DNA of 64,000 nucleotides from assembly GCA_964019695.1 (NCBI GenBank), contig OZ026520.1, forward strand, positions 23,884,130 through 23,948,129, read 5' to 3'. Both the position numbers and the translations under genes were made by a program. Each line of letters opens with the position of its first letter. Positions within the stretch are counted from its first letter, which is position 1. This document shows positions 33,307-45,794 of this stretch, piece by piece. The notes beneath the pieces were generated by a model. It was not told the origin of the DNA. It saw only the letters and a program-made list of their open reading frames with translations, and did not search any database. The DNA comes from Loripinus fragilis. Lineage: Eukaryota > Mollusca > Bivalvia > Lucinida > Lucinidae.

Positions 33307-35212
33307 TTATACCACCTACATCAGTGTAGACCTTGCACATCACAAGATATTTCGTGCTAAAGTTGGTAATGGTGGTATAAATATGGGGATACTATGAAGT
33401 CTATTAGACATTGGCATTGTGACTATAGAACGCTGCACGTGTAAATAAGTGATTGTTTTGGGGTATCCTAAATGGCGTCTGCTGTTCTGGTGGTCATCCG
33501 TCTTACCTGCGGTAAATGAGCTGAGTTGAGGCATATGAGCACCAGGCGCTATTGGGCAGCATATTGACAAGCTACAAGACACGTGATGTTAAGCATTTCT
33601 TTTGTTACATGCAATAAGTGTAGAAATATATTTTACGAACAAGAAAACATCGCCAATAGAATGTGCAAGCAGTGCCTGCTCAGGTGAGACAGTTCTTTTG
33701 AGCAGACTCATCTGGCCTATGCACTGGGTATCAATATACTCATGTTTTGGGGGCATTTATATATATAGGAGTCAATAAAGTTTCCCTTTTATGTGCATCC
33801 TTTAGAATTAATCCTTTACAATTTCGATTAGGAATGTAGCCACGAATTATGCGTGCGCGACATCATGTAGCATAAAAATAATGGCGTCCGTTTTCCAAAC
33901 CAAGGAAACCTATGCATAAGATCATCTCAAAGTAGAATCACAATACAGCTTTTGTCTCTACCCTTTTCATTCTGTGCATTTTTTTTTAATTTTTTTGACA
34001 AATTAATGCAATTACTAGATTACTTGTCTTTAATGTATTATACCTTATTTGTCTTTCTGTGATAAAATGGTTAACTGATATGACCATTTTCACACGGATT
34101 GTTGGATATGGGGGTCATCCTCAACGTTCTGACTACCTTGTGACTGGAAGGTTAAAACTTCAATACAGAATTCCAATTAGCTTAAATGGAACATTTCATC
34201 CCGAAAATGATAGCAAATCTTATAATTAGCTCGGTAAAATGGATGAAAGGGATTTTATTATTTTAGACAACTCATTGAACATTTTATCAAAGATTATTAC
34301 ATATATATGTGTTTCACGTGACCAACACTGCGTTTATTGTTAAAAATAATAGGATAGACTAAAAACTGTATAGTTTACGTCTAATAAAATTTCGGTTCTG
34401 TTCAGCTCTGTACCATTTGAATAAATTGTCACTTCATTGAAACTCTCGAAAATGGAAACCGAAAGTGTGCACATATTGCGATCATTTAATACGTTATAAA
34501 TTTCAAAAGTGTTATAAGTTTTTGAAAACTTGTAAAATAGCAGGCATTATTTGAGAGGGTTCAAAAAAATTGTGAATCGCCTGTGGGAATTTACAATATT
34601 TGTGAATGATTGGTTTAGTTTAGATACAGGTGTTCACACCAGAGTGGTGTTGACATCTGTGATTGAAATGTTTATATTTTGATAGGAATTCTGATACCAG
34701 TTTGGTTTTATTTCTTAAAGGTCATGTTGATGAGCCTGTCAATTCTGAAGGGATGTTACTCAGTTTAGTAAAATTACATAACCCAAATTAGACCATGTCA
34801 AATCTGACATTGATTAATAACATTACGCATGTAGTCATATGACCTTTGGGAAATTGCGCAACTGGCACGACTATGAATCAATTTTGTATTTTCTGATTGG
34901 TTGATAACAATTGACGCTTACCTATGTAGAAGCCGCTGTTTGATAACATTGAAATGTAATTGGTAAATGATGATGTCATTGGATGGCGCTGTGGTCAGCT
35001 TCTATCACGTGACTTCATAGTATATAAGATGACACCCATGTGAGAGCTTGAGATTTTGACTTCCATAGAGTTTAGAATAGTTTAGAAGTTATTGACTTTA
35101 GAAAATTTAATAAGTATAAAATTGTATGAAAATTGATGCTGAAAATCATAACTCAGAAATTCTAAAGGGACTTTGAAAACACGACGCGAACTTTAGACAC
35201 GAATCAACTACG
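33307..35212. other. Intergenic, no gene seen
   Basis: No coding exon recognised over 1.9 kb. A TATA-like AGTATATAAGATG at 35,018-35,031 lies just outside the big inverted-repeat element; with no exon nearby I do not call a promoter. Confidence 0.4.
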
Positions 35213-35769
35213 TTACCACACTGGTCAATGTAAACGCACCGGTGGTTGCTACAACGAGCTGGTGGTTGCATTTTTCAGCACCGGTGGTGGCGTAAAAGGT
35301 AAAAAAATATATACCTGTTGACTTGATTATTTATTTATAAACTTGCATTTATTTCATTTGTGATGACACCTGGCGCACAGACCACCGGTAACATTGCAGT
35401 TTATGGCTCTGCCAAGCAAATGGTGATATAATTCATGGTTTGGACTGCAAATCCAACAAAGTTCTGGAGTTTTGCCGTGACAGGTGTTTTTTTTTCTAGT
35501 GTTACTGCCTAAATTGAGTGAAATCTGCATGTCTAAGCGCGGCTGTTGTCATATTCCCATGAAATAACATCCAAAAAACGATTACTACTTTGGTTTTTCT
35601 TCTTGGTAAACTAGCAAATGTTTTATTGAGGAATTTTTATTACAACGCACTGGGAGCATTTTTTGACGCATTGATACAACGCACTGATGGTTGCACAGAA
35701 TTTCTGTGGTTGCTGGTGCAGACATACCAAATCATTCGCTGTTCACATAAACGTTGCAAAAATCGCCAT

Positions 35770-36160
35770 TTCAACCAGCACATGATATTTCGATACTGTA
35801 TAGAAGGCTCAGGCGAGCCTGTGCAAACGTGCATACTCCCAAGAGCCTTTGCTGCCAGCACAAGAGATCTTGATATTTATTACATTGTCCAGTGACTGCC
35901 TGCGCAAATGTGCAGACTCACCAGAGTATTCGCTGCTTGCGTGAATAGCACACAAATCGCAATTTAAGGCAGCACAAGAGATTTTGTACATTGACGAAGG
36001 CTAAGGTAAGCCTTGTGCAAATGTGCAGACTCGTCAGATCCTTCACTGCTCGCACAAAATGGCATTCAATCGCCATTTGAGTCACCACATGAGAATTTTA
36101 AACTGTGACGAAGGCTCAGACTAGACCAAGCAAATGTGGCCAAAGCCATCGCTGTTCGCA
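35770..36160 (+). repeat. Degenerate ~120-bp tandem units inside the element
   Basis: GCACAAGAGAT.TTG, GAAGGCTCAGGCGAGCCT, TGTGCAAATGTGCAGACTC and CAAATCGCCATTTGAG-type blocks recur at about 35,800, 35,890, 36,000 and 36,110. Part of a reversed unit appears near 36,655-36,705. Confidence 0.75.
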
Positions 36161-36174
36161 TGAATGACACCCAA

Positions 36175-36580
36175 AAATAGTGAGTATCACAATCACAAAC
36201 TGCAGACAAACCCATGGCACTGAGAGGAATAGCCACACAACAATCACGAGACACCAGGAAGACAAACTAAGCAAAGCAGCCAGCTCTCTCTCTTCCCCAT
36301 CAAGATGATTGTAAAACAAGAATGGACATAAAGTAACAAAATATAGAACAATTACAGAATCATGTAATGGGAGTAACAATCAACAGCGAATCAACAACAA
36401 CAGAATCACCGCCTTAGAACAGACCGCAGCCTATACCTCTGGGGTGCTAAAATTGCATTTTATTGGTACCAATTCTTCGCCCTAGAATCTGCTGTTGTTG
36501 AAGCACAAACATTTTAAGCTCGCATGGAGGCTTATTAACTGTTGTAATGTATCATAACGGGCAAACAATCTCATTAAATT
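36175..36580 (+). mobile_element. Family B copy inside the inverted-repeat element
   Basis: Fixed end AAATAGTGAGTATCAC (with a small deletion), then the usual order CCATCAAGATGATTG, TTACAGAATCATG.AATGGGAG, CCGCCTTAGAACAGACCGC and AGCTCGCATGGAGGC, ending in ATGTATCATAACGGG. It interrupts a tandem unit of the host element, so it is younger. Confidence 0.82.
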
Positions 36581-37888
36581 AAAAGTTTTGGGGCCAATCT
36601 GAAAAATAGGCGGAAACACTCTCAAAGTGCGAACAGGGCTAGCTCTGGAGCATATCTGGTGAGGCTACACATTTGCAGAGTCACGCTTGAGCCTTCATCA
36701 GTGTACAAAAAACACAAAATCTATGCCTATTGACTGTATGATTTCTTTATAAGCTTGGTTTTATTTTACTTTTGATGACCCCATGCGCACAAACCGTCAG
36801 AAACATTGCAGTTTATGACTCTGCCGTGCAATTGGCAATTTAATTCATGGTTTGACCGATAAATCCGACACAGTTGTGGAGTTTGACAGTGACAGGTGCT
36901 TTTTCTATTGTGACTGCCTAACTTCAGGAAATTCTGCATGTCTAAGCACAGCTGCAGCTATGTTATCAAAGTTCCATGAAATAACGTCTAAAAACGATTA
37001 CTACTCTCTATTTTTCTATGCAGAGAAGGCTCTGGCGAGTCTCTACATTTGCATATGCTCATCCGAGTCTTCGTCCTGGTACTGAAATAACATGTGCTGG
37101 CTCAAATAACGATTTATGTACCGTTTATAAGAACAGTGAATGCTGTGATGAGGCTGCACCAGCAACCACAGGAATTCTGTGCAACATCAGTGCGTTGTAT
37201 CAATGCGTCAAAAAATGCTCCCAGTGCGTTGTAATAGAAATTCCTCAATAAAACATTTGCTAGTTTACCAAGAAAAAAATCCCCAAAGTAGTAATCGATT
37301 TTGGATGATATTTCATGGGAATATGACAACAGCTGCGCGTAAACGTGCAGATTTCACTCAATTTAGGCAGTTACACTAGAAAAAACACCTGTCACGGCAA
37401 AACTCCAGAACTTTGTTGGATTTGCAGTCCAAACCATGCATTATATCACCAATTGCTTGGCAGAGCCATAAACTGCAATGTTACCGGTGGTCTGTGCGCC
37501 AGGTGTCATCACAAATAAAATAAATGCAAGTTTATAAATAAATAATAAAGTCAACAGGTATAGATTTTTTTACCTTTTACGCCACCACCGGTGCTGTAAA
37601 ATGCAACCACCAGCTCGTTGTAGCAACCACCGGTGCGTTTACATTGACCAGTGTGGTTACATCAGGGGCGGTTTTGGTGCCCACTAGATCAGGATTTCGA
37701 ACTATGATTTCGTGGACACAGTGAGAAGAACAGAGAATAACAATTTGTGATTGGAGTTAAAATGCACTTTAGTTACTGAAGCTTGTGATTGTCAAAGCAA
37801 ACAGTGCATACCCTGCTGACATTTTGCATTTTGCAGCATTTTATCTGGGTTTTCATCGTTTGCGAAAAGTACTCATCTTGGGTTTTGT

Positions 37889-38234
37889 AGTATACATAGA
37901 GGATCTTACTTGAGTAGTCATGTTTTATTGAATTTATTAAACGAGTTGGGAGAAAGAGATAAAATTCGAGGCTTGCCGAGCATTTTATCTCTTTTTCGCA
38001 ACGAATTTAATAAATTTAATAATACAAGAGCACGAATGTTAGATTCTATTTATCATATGACATTAAGATTACTTTGAAATCTCATTTCTGCCGTAAAAAC
38101 GTTATAATTTTGTCATTATGTACGCAACGTTGTTATCGTCATAACGTTTCCCGAAAATCGATAAACCACTAGTGGTTTACAGATTTTATTGCATGGCATT
38201 ATTTCAATCCCAGACGCGACGTCATATGATAATA
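37889..38234 (+). mobile_element. Foldback element family C, copy 2
   Basis: Begins ATAGAGGATCTTACTTGAG. The hairpin is TTTATTGAATTTATTAAACG...GAGATAAAATTC, loop GAGGCTTGCCGAGC, then the mirror arm to about 38,050. The unpaired half has ACCACTAGTGGTTTACAGA and ends GACGCGACGTCATATGAT. Confidence 0.85.
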
Positions 38235-38454
38235 GGAGTTAAAAATCATGATCAATTTTATATAATTGGGCCTTGACGCAAGAAAACCTGTTTTCGGGGA
38301 TTTGCAAACTGATCAGCGCTTTTGTTATTCACTTATTGCCCCCCCCCCCCCTCACCCCTTTTCAAAGAAAAGCGAGTGGACATAGTATTCGACTTTCTGT
38401 CCTTCCATCCTTCCTTCCATCCCTCCGTACTTCCTTCCATTCCCCTTCAAGTAG

Positions 38455-39420
38455 TTGGTATCTTGTGTATGCAACTCCTCCTACAGTTTTACTCCGATCC
38501 CTTTGAAACTTCATAGGTGTTAAGTTCATGGTCTGAAGATGTGCATTTTATTTGGATATAATCCTCAGATTTTTCCGGCCGAAGTGATAGATACTAGGTA
38601 TCTTGTGTATGCTACCTTTCTTACAGTTGTGTGCCGATTCTTTTGAAACTTTACAGATGTTTAGGTCATGGTCTGATGATATGCATATTGTTTGGATATA
38701 ATCTTCAGATTTTTTTGTCACTCTTTTTACAAAATGAACTAAGTTATTTTTCCGGCCTAAGTGAATAGATACTTGGTATCTTGTGTATGCAACTGCTCAA
38801 ACAGTTTTATGCAAATTATTTTGACACTTTACAGGTGCTTAGGTCATGGTCAGAAGATATGCATATTGTTTGAATGTAATCCTCAGATAATTTTAAATCA
38901 CTATTTCCAAAAAATGAACTTAAAAAATAGTGAGTATGATCAGGAAACACCACAATCACAAATCGCAGACAACCCTGTGGCACCGCGAGGAAGAAATTCG
39001 CTCAACCATCACTAGACACCTGGAAGACAAATTAAGCAAAGCAACCAACCATCTCTCTCTCCCCCATCAAGATGATTGCAATACTAGAATGGACACAAAG
39101 CAACGTACGACGAAACATAGAACAATTACAGACTCCCACAATGGGAGTGATAATAAACAAAAAGTCAACAACAACAGAACCATCGCCTTAGAACGGACAT
39201 CAGCCTAAGCCACGTGGGGCTTAAATGCATTTTACTGGTACCAAATCCTCGCCCTAGTCATTTTTCCGACCAAAGTGAATATATACTAGGTATCTTGTGT
39301 GCGCAACTCCTCCTAGCATTTTATGCCGATTGTTTTGAAACCTTACTGATGTTTAGGTCATGGTCTGAAGATAAACATATGTTTTGGATATAATTCACAG
39401 ATCATATTTGCTACTTTTTT
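38455..39420 (+). repeat. ~140-180-bp tandem array, split by family B
   Basis: GGTATCTTGTGTATGCAAC starts units at 38,457, 38,597, 38,775 and 39,289. Each unit continues CAGTTTTATGCCGATT.TTTTGAAAC, AGGTCATGGTCTGA.GAT and GGATATAATCCTCAGAT. Removing the family-B insertion brings the last spacing from 514 to about 181 bp, in line with its neighbour (178). Confidence 0.85.
38927..39256 (+). mobile_element. Family B copy inserted in the tandem array
   Basis: Runs from AATAGTGAGTATGATCAGG to ACCAAATCCTCGCCCTAG, about 330 bp. It lies within one tandem unit, whose TTTTTCCG(G/A)CC continues immediately after it. No clear flanking duplication. Confidence 0.85.
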
Positions 39421-39951
39421 CATAAATTGAGTTAAGTCGCATTTTAGGCGTTTATTCCCATCAAAGAATATCCTTTTTAGATGGCCATATATTTCAACTA
39501 ATAATTTTTCCCAGATTTGCTTTTCTGTTTTTGGTACTTAGTCAGTTTCGCTTACTCGTTTCATGATAACTCATGTATTAAAAAATTATTAAGTGGCGGG
39601 GCACATAAATTATCTAAATGTGCTTGTTGAAAAGTATCATATAAAAACTTGCTACAAACAAGAATTTTCAATTTTCTAGCTAGTCTCTGAAGCTGAGGAG
39701 ACTGGTTTGAGTCTCATTTTGTCAGAAACCCTGAAGGCAGGTTTTGTCACATCGAGGCCCATATATAAGAATCTAACTTATTTGGTCTAATAAGCACACA
39801 TTGTCTTATAAGACAAACAGTCCTTGTGAATCATACAGAAGTTTCCATGCAGGTTCTGATTGCCTCTGAGCATTTTCTGAAATAATCTGACAAATCAATA
39901 CACATACCACTATCGTGACCTAAATGTGAACATAATAATCTATATCATTAG

Positions 39952-40040
39952 TGTGCGAATAAGATCACCGATTGCATCACGAGGCATGCCGAGTGATGCC
40001 AAGCAGTGATCGCGAGGGACGGAATCCCATACTCACACCA
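39952..40040. mobile_element. Foldback with CGAGGCATGCCGAG loop
   Basis: GTGTGCGAA...GATCACCGATTGCATCA, loop CGAGGCATGCCGAG, then TGATGCCAAGCAGTGATC...ACTCACAC; an imperfect stem. The loop differs by one base from those at 23.3, 38.0 and 52.6 kb. Confidence 0.75.
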
Positions 40041-40779
40041 ATAATGGATTCGTTTTTCTTGCTTACCATTTAAGAGCAATTATCTGTAACCACCAAAAAT
40101 TCTAAATAGGGGTCCGGCACGCACAGTCTCAGATTAACTTGATTTTTTTTGTATGTTGTACATATAACCCAAAACCCCCAAAAATAAAGTCATTTTTTAT
40201 TTGTTACCCTTGGTTGCTATGGAAACCATGATTGTTCATTTTGGGCAAATTTCGTAGATTCTGTATTTTGAAATTATGAAAAAACACTAATTTGAAAGTA
40301 TTTGCCGTTATTCAAAAAAACATTTTGTAACCAAATGGTTTAGGCCAAACTACAATATTGTATCAACTCTAACTCTTGATATATGTGGTTTGGTTCTATC
40401 ATGCACGTGCTGGTTGCAGTAGGGTGCTAAAATCTACCAAAATTGGCAAAGTTCCAAAAGTTGAAAAAATGTTTTTTTGGCAATTTTTAGGGATATTTTT
40501 CAAAAAAATGCAGCAATACTGGTATTCAACTTCAATGGATTCTGACAATCCAACCTTAAGTCATAATATATTTGCATTAAAATCTGTGGGAGTATTTGAA
40601 GTTTTTTGGGTAAGTCTGGTTAAGTTGGACCAACAAATTGATTTCTCTAAATAAAGCTGTTTTGTACATGTGACTTAACTGACATGATTTTGGCAAAATA
40701 AGACAATGAAAATTATGTAAAGTGTTACAAAACTATTCTATTTCATTAGAAGTTATTCATTCTATCATTAATCTTCAGT

Positions 40780-41466
40780 AACTGCCTGGAAATATGCGAA
40801 AAATGTCTTTTTGTCCTAATGATCATACAGTACCAGTTTTTGGAATCTTGGATAATGTGCATTTTTAGGCCAAATTAAGATTAGATAACCATTGGTTTGA
40901 GTAGGGATTTACTTAATTATGTCAGAATACATCAGTAAAATAGAAATTGCTGTAAAATTTCAAGAAAATAGCAATAATTGTACAAATAATCAGACGGTAC
41001 CAAATAACGGAAAATTGAATTTTTAAGCAGCATTATGCGGAATGAAGTTACTTAGAAAAGATAAGTTTGTGTAAAAATGATTTATTCTATCAGATCTCAT
41101 CACAAAACAATTGTCATCTGTGTAAAATCAAAATTTTCCTTAACGCTCTAATAATCAAGCGGTACTAGTTTTCGGAATATTGGCATTTTGAGCAATTTCA
41201 GGAGGAAAAAGTGGTTTTATTCACTTTAATTTGCAAGAAAATTATTCATATTTTTTTAAAACAAAAGCCAGCCATTAAATAATCCTTGCCAGCAAATGTC
41301 CAGAAAATATAGATAATTGTTCCAAAACCTGGGCTCAAGGGCTGACCAGAAGGCATGCCCAGGTCCAACTAATTTTTAAAAGTACTAATATCTCAGAAAC
41401 CATTCAGATTTTCACCCTTAAACTTATATATATACAAAGACATTTTTCGCATATTTCCAGGCAGTT
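40780..41466. repeat. Inverted pair enclosing three ~165-bp tandem units
   Basis: AACTGCCTGGAAATATGCG then AAAAATGTCTTT at 40,780-40,812 is mirrored at about 41,432-41,466. Between them GGTACCA/GTACTAG.TTTCGGAAT-type units start near 40,830, 40,996 and 41,160. Confidence 0.72.
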
Positions 41467-42055
41467 GCTTCTCAAGTCTTGTTTAGTTCATGTACATGTA
41501 ATTTCTTGATATTTTTGATGGATTAGTCTTTTTTGTGAAAGCTTAAATGTTAGGTCCAAATTCACCAATTTACTTAATTTGTCAAATGGTCAGACTTTAT
41601 GGGACTGTTGAACTGTGAGTATGAATGCCGGAATGGAAACAGATAAACAATACAGATACAGATGAGATGCCATAGAAATACAGCATCTCATCTGATAAAA
41701 CAATTTGAGAAAAAATCATTAATTATAGCATTTCATATACATGTATATATATGTATGATCCCTAAAAATATAAATGATGCATCCATTTAGTCTATTTCGG
41801 TTCAAACTTGATTGGATATCTTATCCATCAAGAAAGGATATATAAAAATGGCTAAAATTTATATGTATTTTTTTTGCCCCAAACTAACATGTACTTTCCC
41901 TTGTTAAACATCCATTTTAAGAACTATTTTTCCAAACTCCATAAAAAGAATATGCTCTTACTCTATTCAACAATGTTACCATAGAGACAGGCCTCCAGAT
42001 GAGTGTGAACTGGAATAATATTTATCTAACTTCTCTTTATTTGTTGTGGGTTCTC

Positions 42056-42086
42056 AAAAGAACCATCTCAATGAGATGGTTCTTTT
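42056..42086. repeat. AAAAGA-TCTCAT foldback, perfect copy
   Basis: AAAAGAACCATCTCA and TGAGATGGTTCTTTT are exact 15-bp reverse complements separated by one base. Confidence 0.9.
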
Positions 42087-44271
42087 GCACATCCAAACCA
42101 CCCGCTTAAATTCATCATTTTAGGTGCAAAAACTACTCTGCTGAGGTGTTTTTTCTTTATGCCAGGTAAAACAAAAGTTATTTGATTTGTTTTGGGCTCT
42201 GATTTGTTTTAATCAACTTAAGATGATCAATAAATTCAGTTATCCTTATTCTCATATATATAATTTACATGGTCTACTAGTACTAAGAGTATCATTTACA
42301 CGGCACATGCTAAATCATACTTCTGTGAAGTTCTGGCAGTTACTGACAACTGCTATACATGAGTAAGAAGTATAGAGAATAATCTTTAGGAATGTATGCC
42401 ACCGGCTCGGAGTTAAAAAAAAAAACAGAATATAGCAGTCTACTAAGTACTAATCAGACCCATAACTAACTGCATTAATTATCCAGGCTGGGAGCTAATG
42501 TAATTGTGTTTAAATCACCTTTTATTGAGGTTGCTGCAAATGAGCCATCCTGTCAACTCTGAACCTAAAGTGAGGTTTGAGAGATGGATCTAAAAACTTG
42601 AAAGGGAATGTGTAAACTTGAAAGAGAATGTGTAGAGTGCACAGGACATGCATTTTAAGAAGATGCATCTAGTAAATGCATAAATAGCCTGCTTTTATTA
42701 CTTTGTACAAGGACAGACCAAGGATTTCTTGAGAGGGGGTTCAAATTTACAAAGGAGGTTTGGTTTGTTAAATTTACCTGTCAGATAATTAATTTATTAA
42801 TTTTTCCTGATTTTTCTGAGAATTCTCCATGTTCGGCCGAACCCCTCTGGATCCGCAACTGCGTTGTAGCAGAAGCCTGATATTTTTCATTCAGCCGGTC
42901 TAAAAAAAATAAAATGTATTTCAATTGTCAGAAGAGATGAGGATTCATACAGGTGAATGGTTGTTTTCATTTGGTTTAAACATATGGTGGGGGGCTTACT
43001 TTGTTTGGAAAGCGTACTTTTCTGTAAATGCGACTGATCAGAGCAACTAAGCATTTGATTAAACATAGGGGCCTACTCACCAGCTATTCCAGTCCTTTCT
43101 GGTTATTATTACACATGCACCATATTTCTAGCAGTCAGGCAAGGTTCCCAGAGCCATAACCCGGAGCAGAAACACACAAACAGCCCTTTTTTACATTGCA
43201 GATTCCTAATTTGAAAGCATTTTGTTTTAAAAAGAAAAGAGTAAACTCACAATTGGCAGTAAACTCGTATTTCCACAAGAAAACCGATCAAATGTAGATG
43301 CTTTTCTAAAAATCAAAACTTGTAAAGTGTAAAAATCGGTTTGACTGATATTATCCGATTAAAACTGATCCTCAGCAAGTAGAAAACTTTGATTTAACAA
43401 TCAAATATTTCAACTCATGGCCATCATCGGAATAAAAACACATATGAGAAGAGATAACAACCTGTAAAAGTCTTGTTTCTTTCTCAACGTGTTTGTAATT
43501 TACATGGCTTAATGCCCCTTTATTTGAAGAGCTACAAAGGGTAAGTAATTTTGACTGTTGTGTTGTTGCTAGGCTGTCCCTCCCTTTAAGGTCTCCAGGG
43601 TGTCTCCAGTGTCATTCAGTGCTGTTTTTATGCTTTTACACCAGTCTTTACTGCTGATTAACCGTAATCATGCATAAAATAGCTTAATTTTTCTACAAAT
43701 TATAAAGTTAAGGCATAAAATGCATACCTCTGAGAGCAAAAAATTGGAACAAAATTAAAATTCTGATTTCTTTGCAGAATTAAAAGTTTCCACGAATTTT
43801 ATTTCACAATTTAACTTTCCAAAGTATCCTTATTCTAATTATATATGCAGTAACACACAGAACTGCTGCGATTTTGAATAGTTTGTTATCAAATTTGACC
43901 CCAAAACTCGTTTTTTTCATCAAAAATCCAAATATATTTGGAAATAAAATATATCTAAGATGCGCCCATCTCAAAACTTTTTTTAAAATCACAAAGCTTA
44001 ATCTATCTACTTTGAAGCATAAACATAAAATTACTGATAACTTTTAGCTTAATTCAATGAATAAGGAAAAGAAAATGAGGGTATGCATTTTCATGAAAGT
44101 GCCATTTTTCGGAACTTCTCCGTCTGTTACCATGGAAACTGTTGCACTTTTTGAAAAACTAAACAAAGTTTATTATTAAAGTTGATGCATCTCTACTTGA
44201 ATATAACGTTTTTATCAAAATCCCTGACTATGCGTGGCCAAAATATTTTGGTGGTTACAGAGAATTGCTCT

Positions 44272-44748
44272 TAATACGGCATTTTTATATTTTAAAAAAG
44301 GGTTTCCAGAAGTTCCTGAATACGTTGAAACTTGAAATAACATGATTACGTCACTTTAGCACAGCACTGAGGTCACTTGTCTCCCAACGTGCGGCTGTTC
44401 GATTTTATCTTTTCCACGGGTTGGTAGGAGGTATGTTAGATAGAATTTTCTCATATGGGTAAAACAGCGCAAATCCATATCTGGTGTCCTAGAATAATTA
44501 TTTCAGATACCCAATGATGACAAGCAAATGAGTGTGTGTTATGTTTGGTAATGGTGAGTTATCTACAGCTTGATTGACTCGAAGAGTCGACATCAATTTG
44601 CTACAGTGACACTGGTGTGTTTGAAGACGTTTTGAGCTATCAATGGCATAGCCAGAACGCTGAAAAAGTTAAGCACATCAAAGAGAGACTACTGGATCAA
44701 GCAGTGCTTCTCTTCAGTTGTTTGTCTTTCCAAAGTGGGAACATCTCT
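44272..44748. other. Intergenic, no gene seen
   Basis: No supported feature. Confidence 0.4.
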
Positions 44749-44749
44749 T

Positions 44750-44793
44750 AAAGGAAAGAATTTGCTCCCAGGGGGAGCGAATTCTTTCCTTTA
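44750..44793. repeat. GGGAGC foldback, copy 1
   Basis: AAAGGAAAGAATTTGCTCCC and GGGAGCGAATTCTTTCCTTT pair with one internal mismatch. A sister copy lies at 55,763-55,830. Confidence 0.88.
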
Positions 44794-45027
44794 GGAGTAG
44801 TTCCTTATTAAAAGGTAAATCACTTTTACCACATTAGGTGACCTCCCTTGAATGTTACTATGTTTATTACGCACGTGCGTAACTGCATAATGGGAGTTAC
44901 GACAATGTCTATTTTTAAAATGGTGAACGGCAACACAAGGAAATGACGTATGTATGGCAAAGCATAATACTCTGACGTCAGAATGTAAACAAAAATGAAT
45001 GCTATCTGAAACACCTAAAAGTTGGTT

Positions 45028-45106
45028 TTCGATTACCTCTTCCTCATGGTGACGTGGGTCTGTAGTGTGTGATTGTGGCATTTTCCCGACTTACTCACTT
45101 ACTTTT
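45028..45106 (-). mobile_element. Family B end fragment
   Basis: Only ~80 bp from the fixed end: CTCTTCCTCATGGTGACG, GTGTGATTGTGGCATTT and ACTTACTCACTTACT. Confidence 0.7.
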
Positions 45107-45232
45107 AGAGATAAACTTCTTTGAAAATATGGATGGACGACGACGGACAAGTGACAGACCATTGGCTACTAATATCTCACTTGAGCCGGCGGCTCAGGTG
45201 AGCTTAAAAAAAAGGACCAGTAGATGATGCTA

Positions 45233-45780
45233 CATACGAGGGTCATTCAATAAGTAACCAGCCTACCCTACTTTCAATCGAGATAGGTCGATTTTTATTT
45301 ATAAAATTAATCTCTAGTAAGATACTCTTCGACTTTATGTTTGAAAAAAAAATATTATCTAATAATTCATAAAAAATATCCATCATTGAAAGTGTGCTAA
45401 AATGACTTGGAAATATGCATCACTATTATGTTCAAGGGACATTTTCAAAAGGCATTTTTTTACTTGTAACTAAGCTATAATTGAAGTCAATAGAACTGAT
45501 TTTCATTGATAAAAATGAGCTAAAATTTCAGTGCGTTGCGAAAAAATCACAGTGTTCAAAGCATTTTCTAAACTCTACCACAGACACTCAGAGTTAATTG
45601 TTAAATACATCATTGGGTCAAAAACTCTTTTGCAACAAGGCATATCAGAACCAATATTTTGTGGTGATTTAGTTTTATAAATTCAAACGAATTGTTGGAA
45701 AACCTAATTTTAGCGATCAAAAAGATAGTAAAACGTTATGTAAGGGTTGGATATAACTTGAATATTATGCGACGGTATGC
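45233..45780. mobile_element. Possible mariner-like single end
   Basis: TACGAGGGTCATTCAATAAG at 45,236-45,256 looks like a mariner terminal repeat. No matching opposite end or transposase was found in the following 550 bp. It is likely a truncated copy, and its right limit is uncertain. Confidence 0.4.
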
Positions 45781-45794
45781 ATGCCTTGTTTTAA

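Larger units (their letters stand above)
35216..37656. mobile_element. 2.4-kb element with ~500-bp terminal inverted repeats
   Basis: The arms 35,216-35,721 and 37,155-37,656 are reverse complements over about 500 bp. They begin CCACACTGGTCAATGTAAAC and carry CACCGGTGGT motifs near the tip. TTA flanks both ends (35,213-35,215 and 37,657-37,659), a 3-bp duplication typical of PIF/Harbinger-type elements. The middle holds ~120-bp tandem units (36.0 kb region), a family-B insertion and, at about 36,700-37,010, a third, more diverged direct copy of the left arm. No transposase is present. The superfamily label is inferred from the duplication only. Confidence 0.85.
38270..39765. mobile_element. 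Family E element holding a minisatellite and a family-B insert
   Basis: Left end CCTTGACGCAAGAAAACCTG and right end CAGGTTTTGTCACATCGAGG are imperfect inverted repeats. Blocks near each end (TTTGTTATTCACTTATTG; CTAGCTAGTCTCTGAAGCTG) match the uninterrupted copy at 31.5 kb, where they lie only ~100 bp apart. The intervening kilobase has therefore been added here. Confidence 0.65.
40073..44271. mobile_element. 4.2-kb DNA element with 26-bp TIRs and TA duplications
   Basis: Left AGAGCAATTATCTGTAACC then ACCAAAA (40,073-40,098) and right, reverse-complemented, AGAGCAATTCTCTGTAACC then ACCAAAA (44,246-44,271) differ at one position in 26. TA flanks both ends. The inside has no transposase I can recognise. 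It contains ~165-bp tandem units and an internal inverted pair (listed separately), a foldback at 42.06 kb and a GGATCC-type repeat end near 42.85 kb. TA duplication fits the Tc1/mariner superfamily, but the length and content are unusual. Confidence 0.75.

Noticed and set aside
35018..35031. TATA-box promoter of an unseen gene
   Set aside because: No exon, start codon context or splice site follows before the inverted-repeat element.
35590..35895. Open frames shared by 35.6 and 37.1-37.3 kb
   Set aside because: They are opposite-strand readings of the two arms of the same inverted-repeat element, without a recognisable domain.
38930..39208. A conserved small protein, also seen at 24.5-24.8 kb
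   Set aside because: The shared reading frame is carried by dispersed repeat family B; copies with indels break it, so it is not coding.
40376..40654. A transposase for the 4.2-kb TIR element
   Set aside because: 92 codons with no helix-turn-helix, DDE or zinc-finger pattern; low-complexity Phe/Lys composition fits random A+T-rich DNA.
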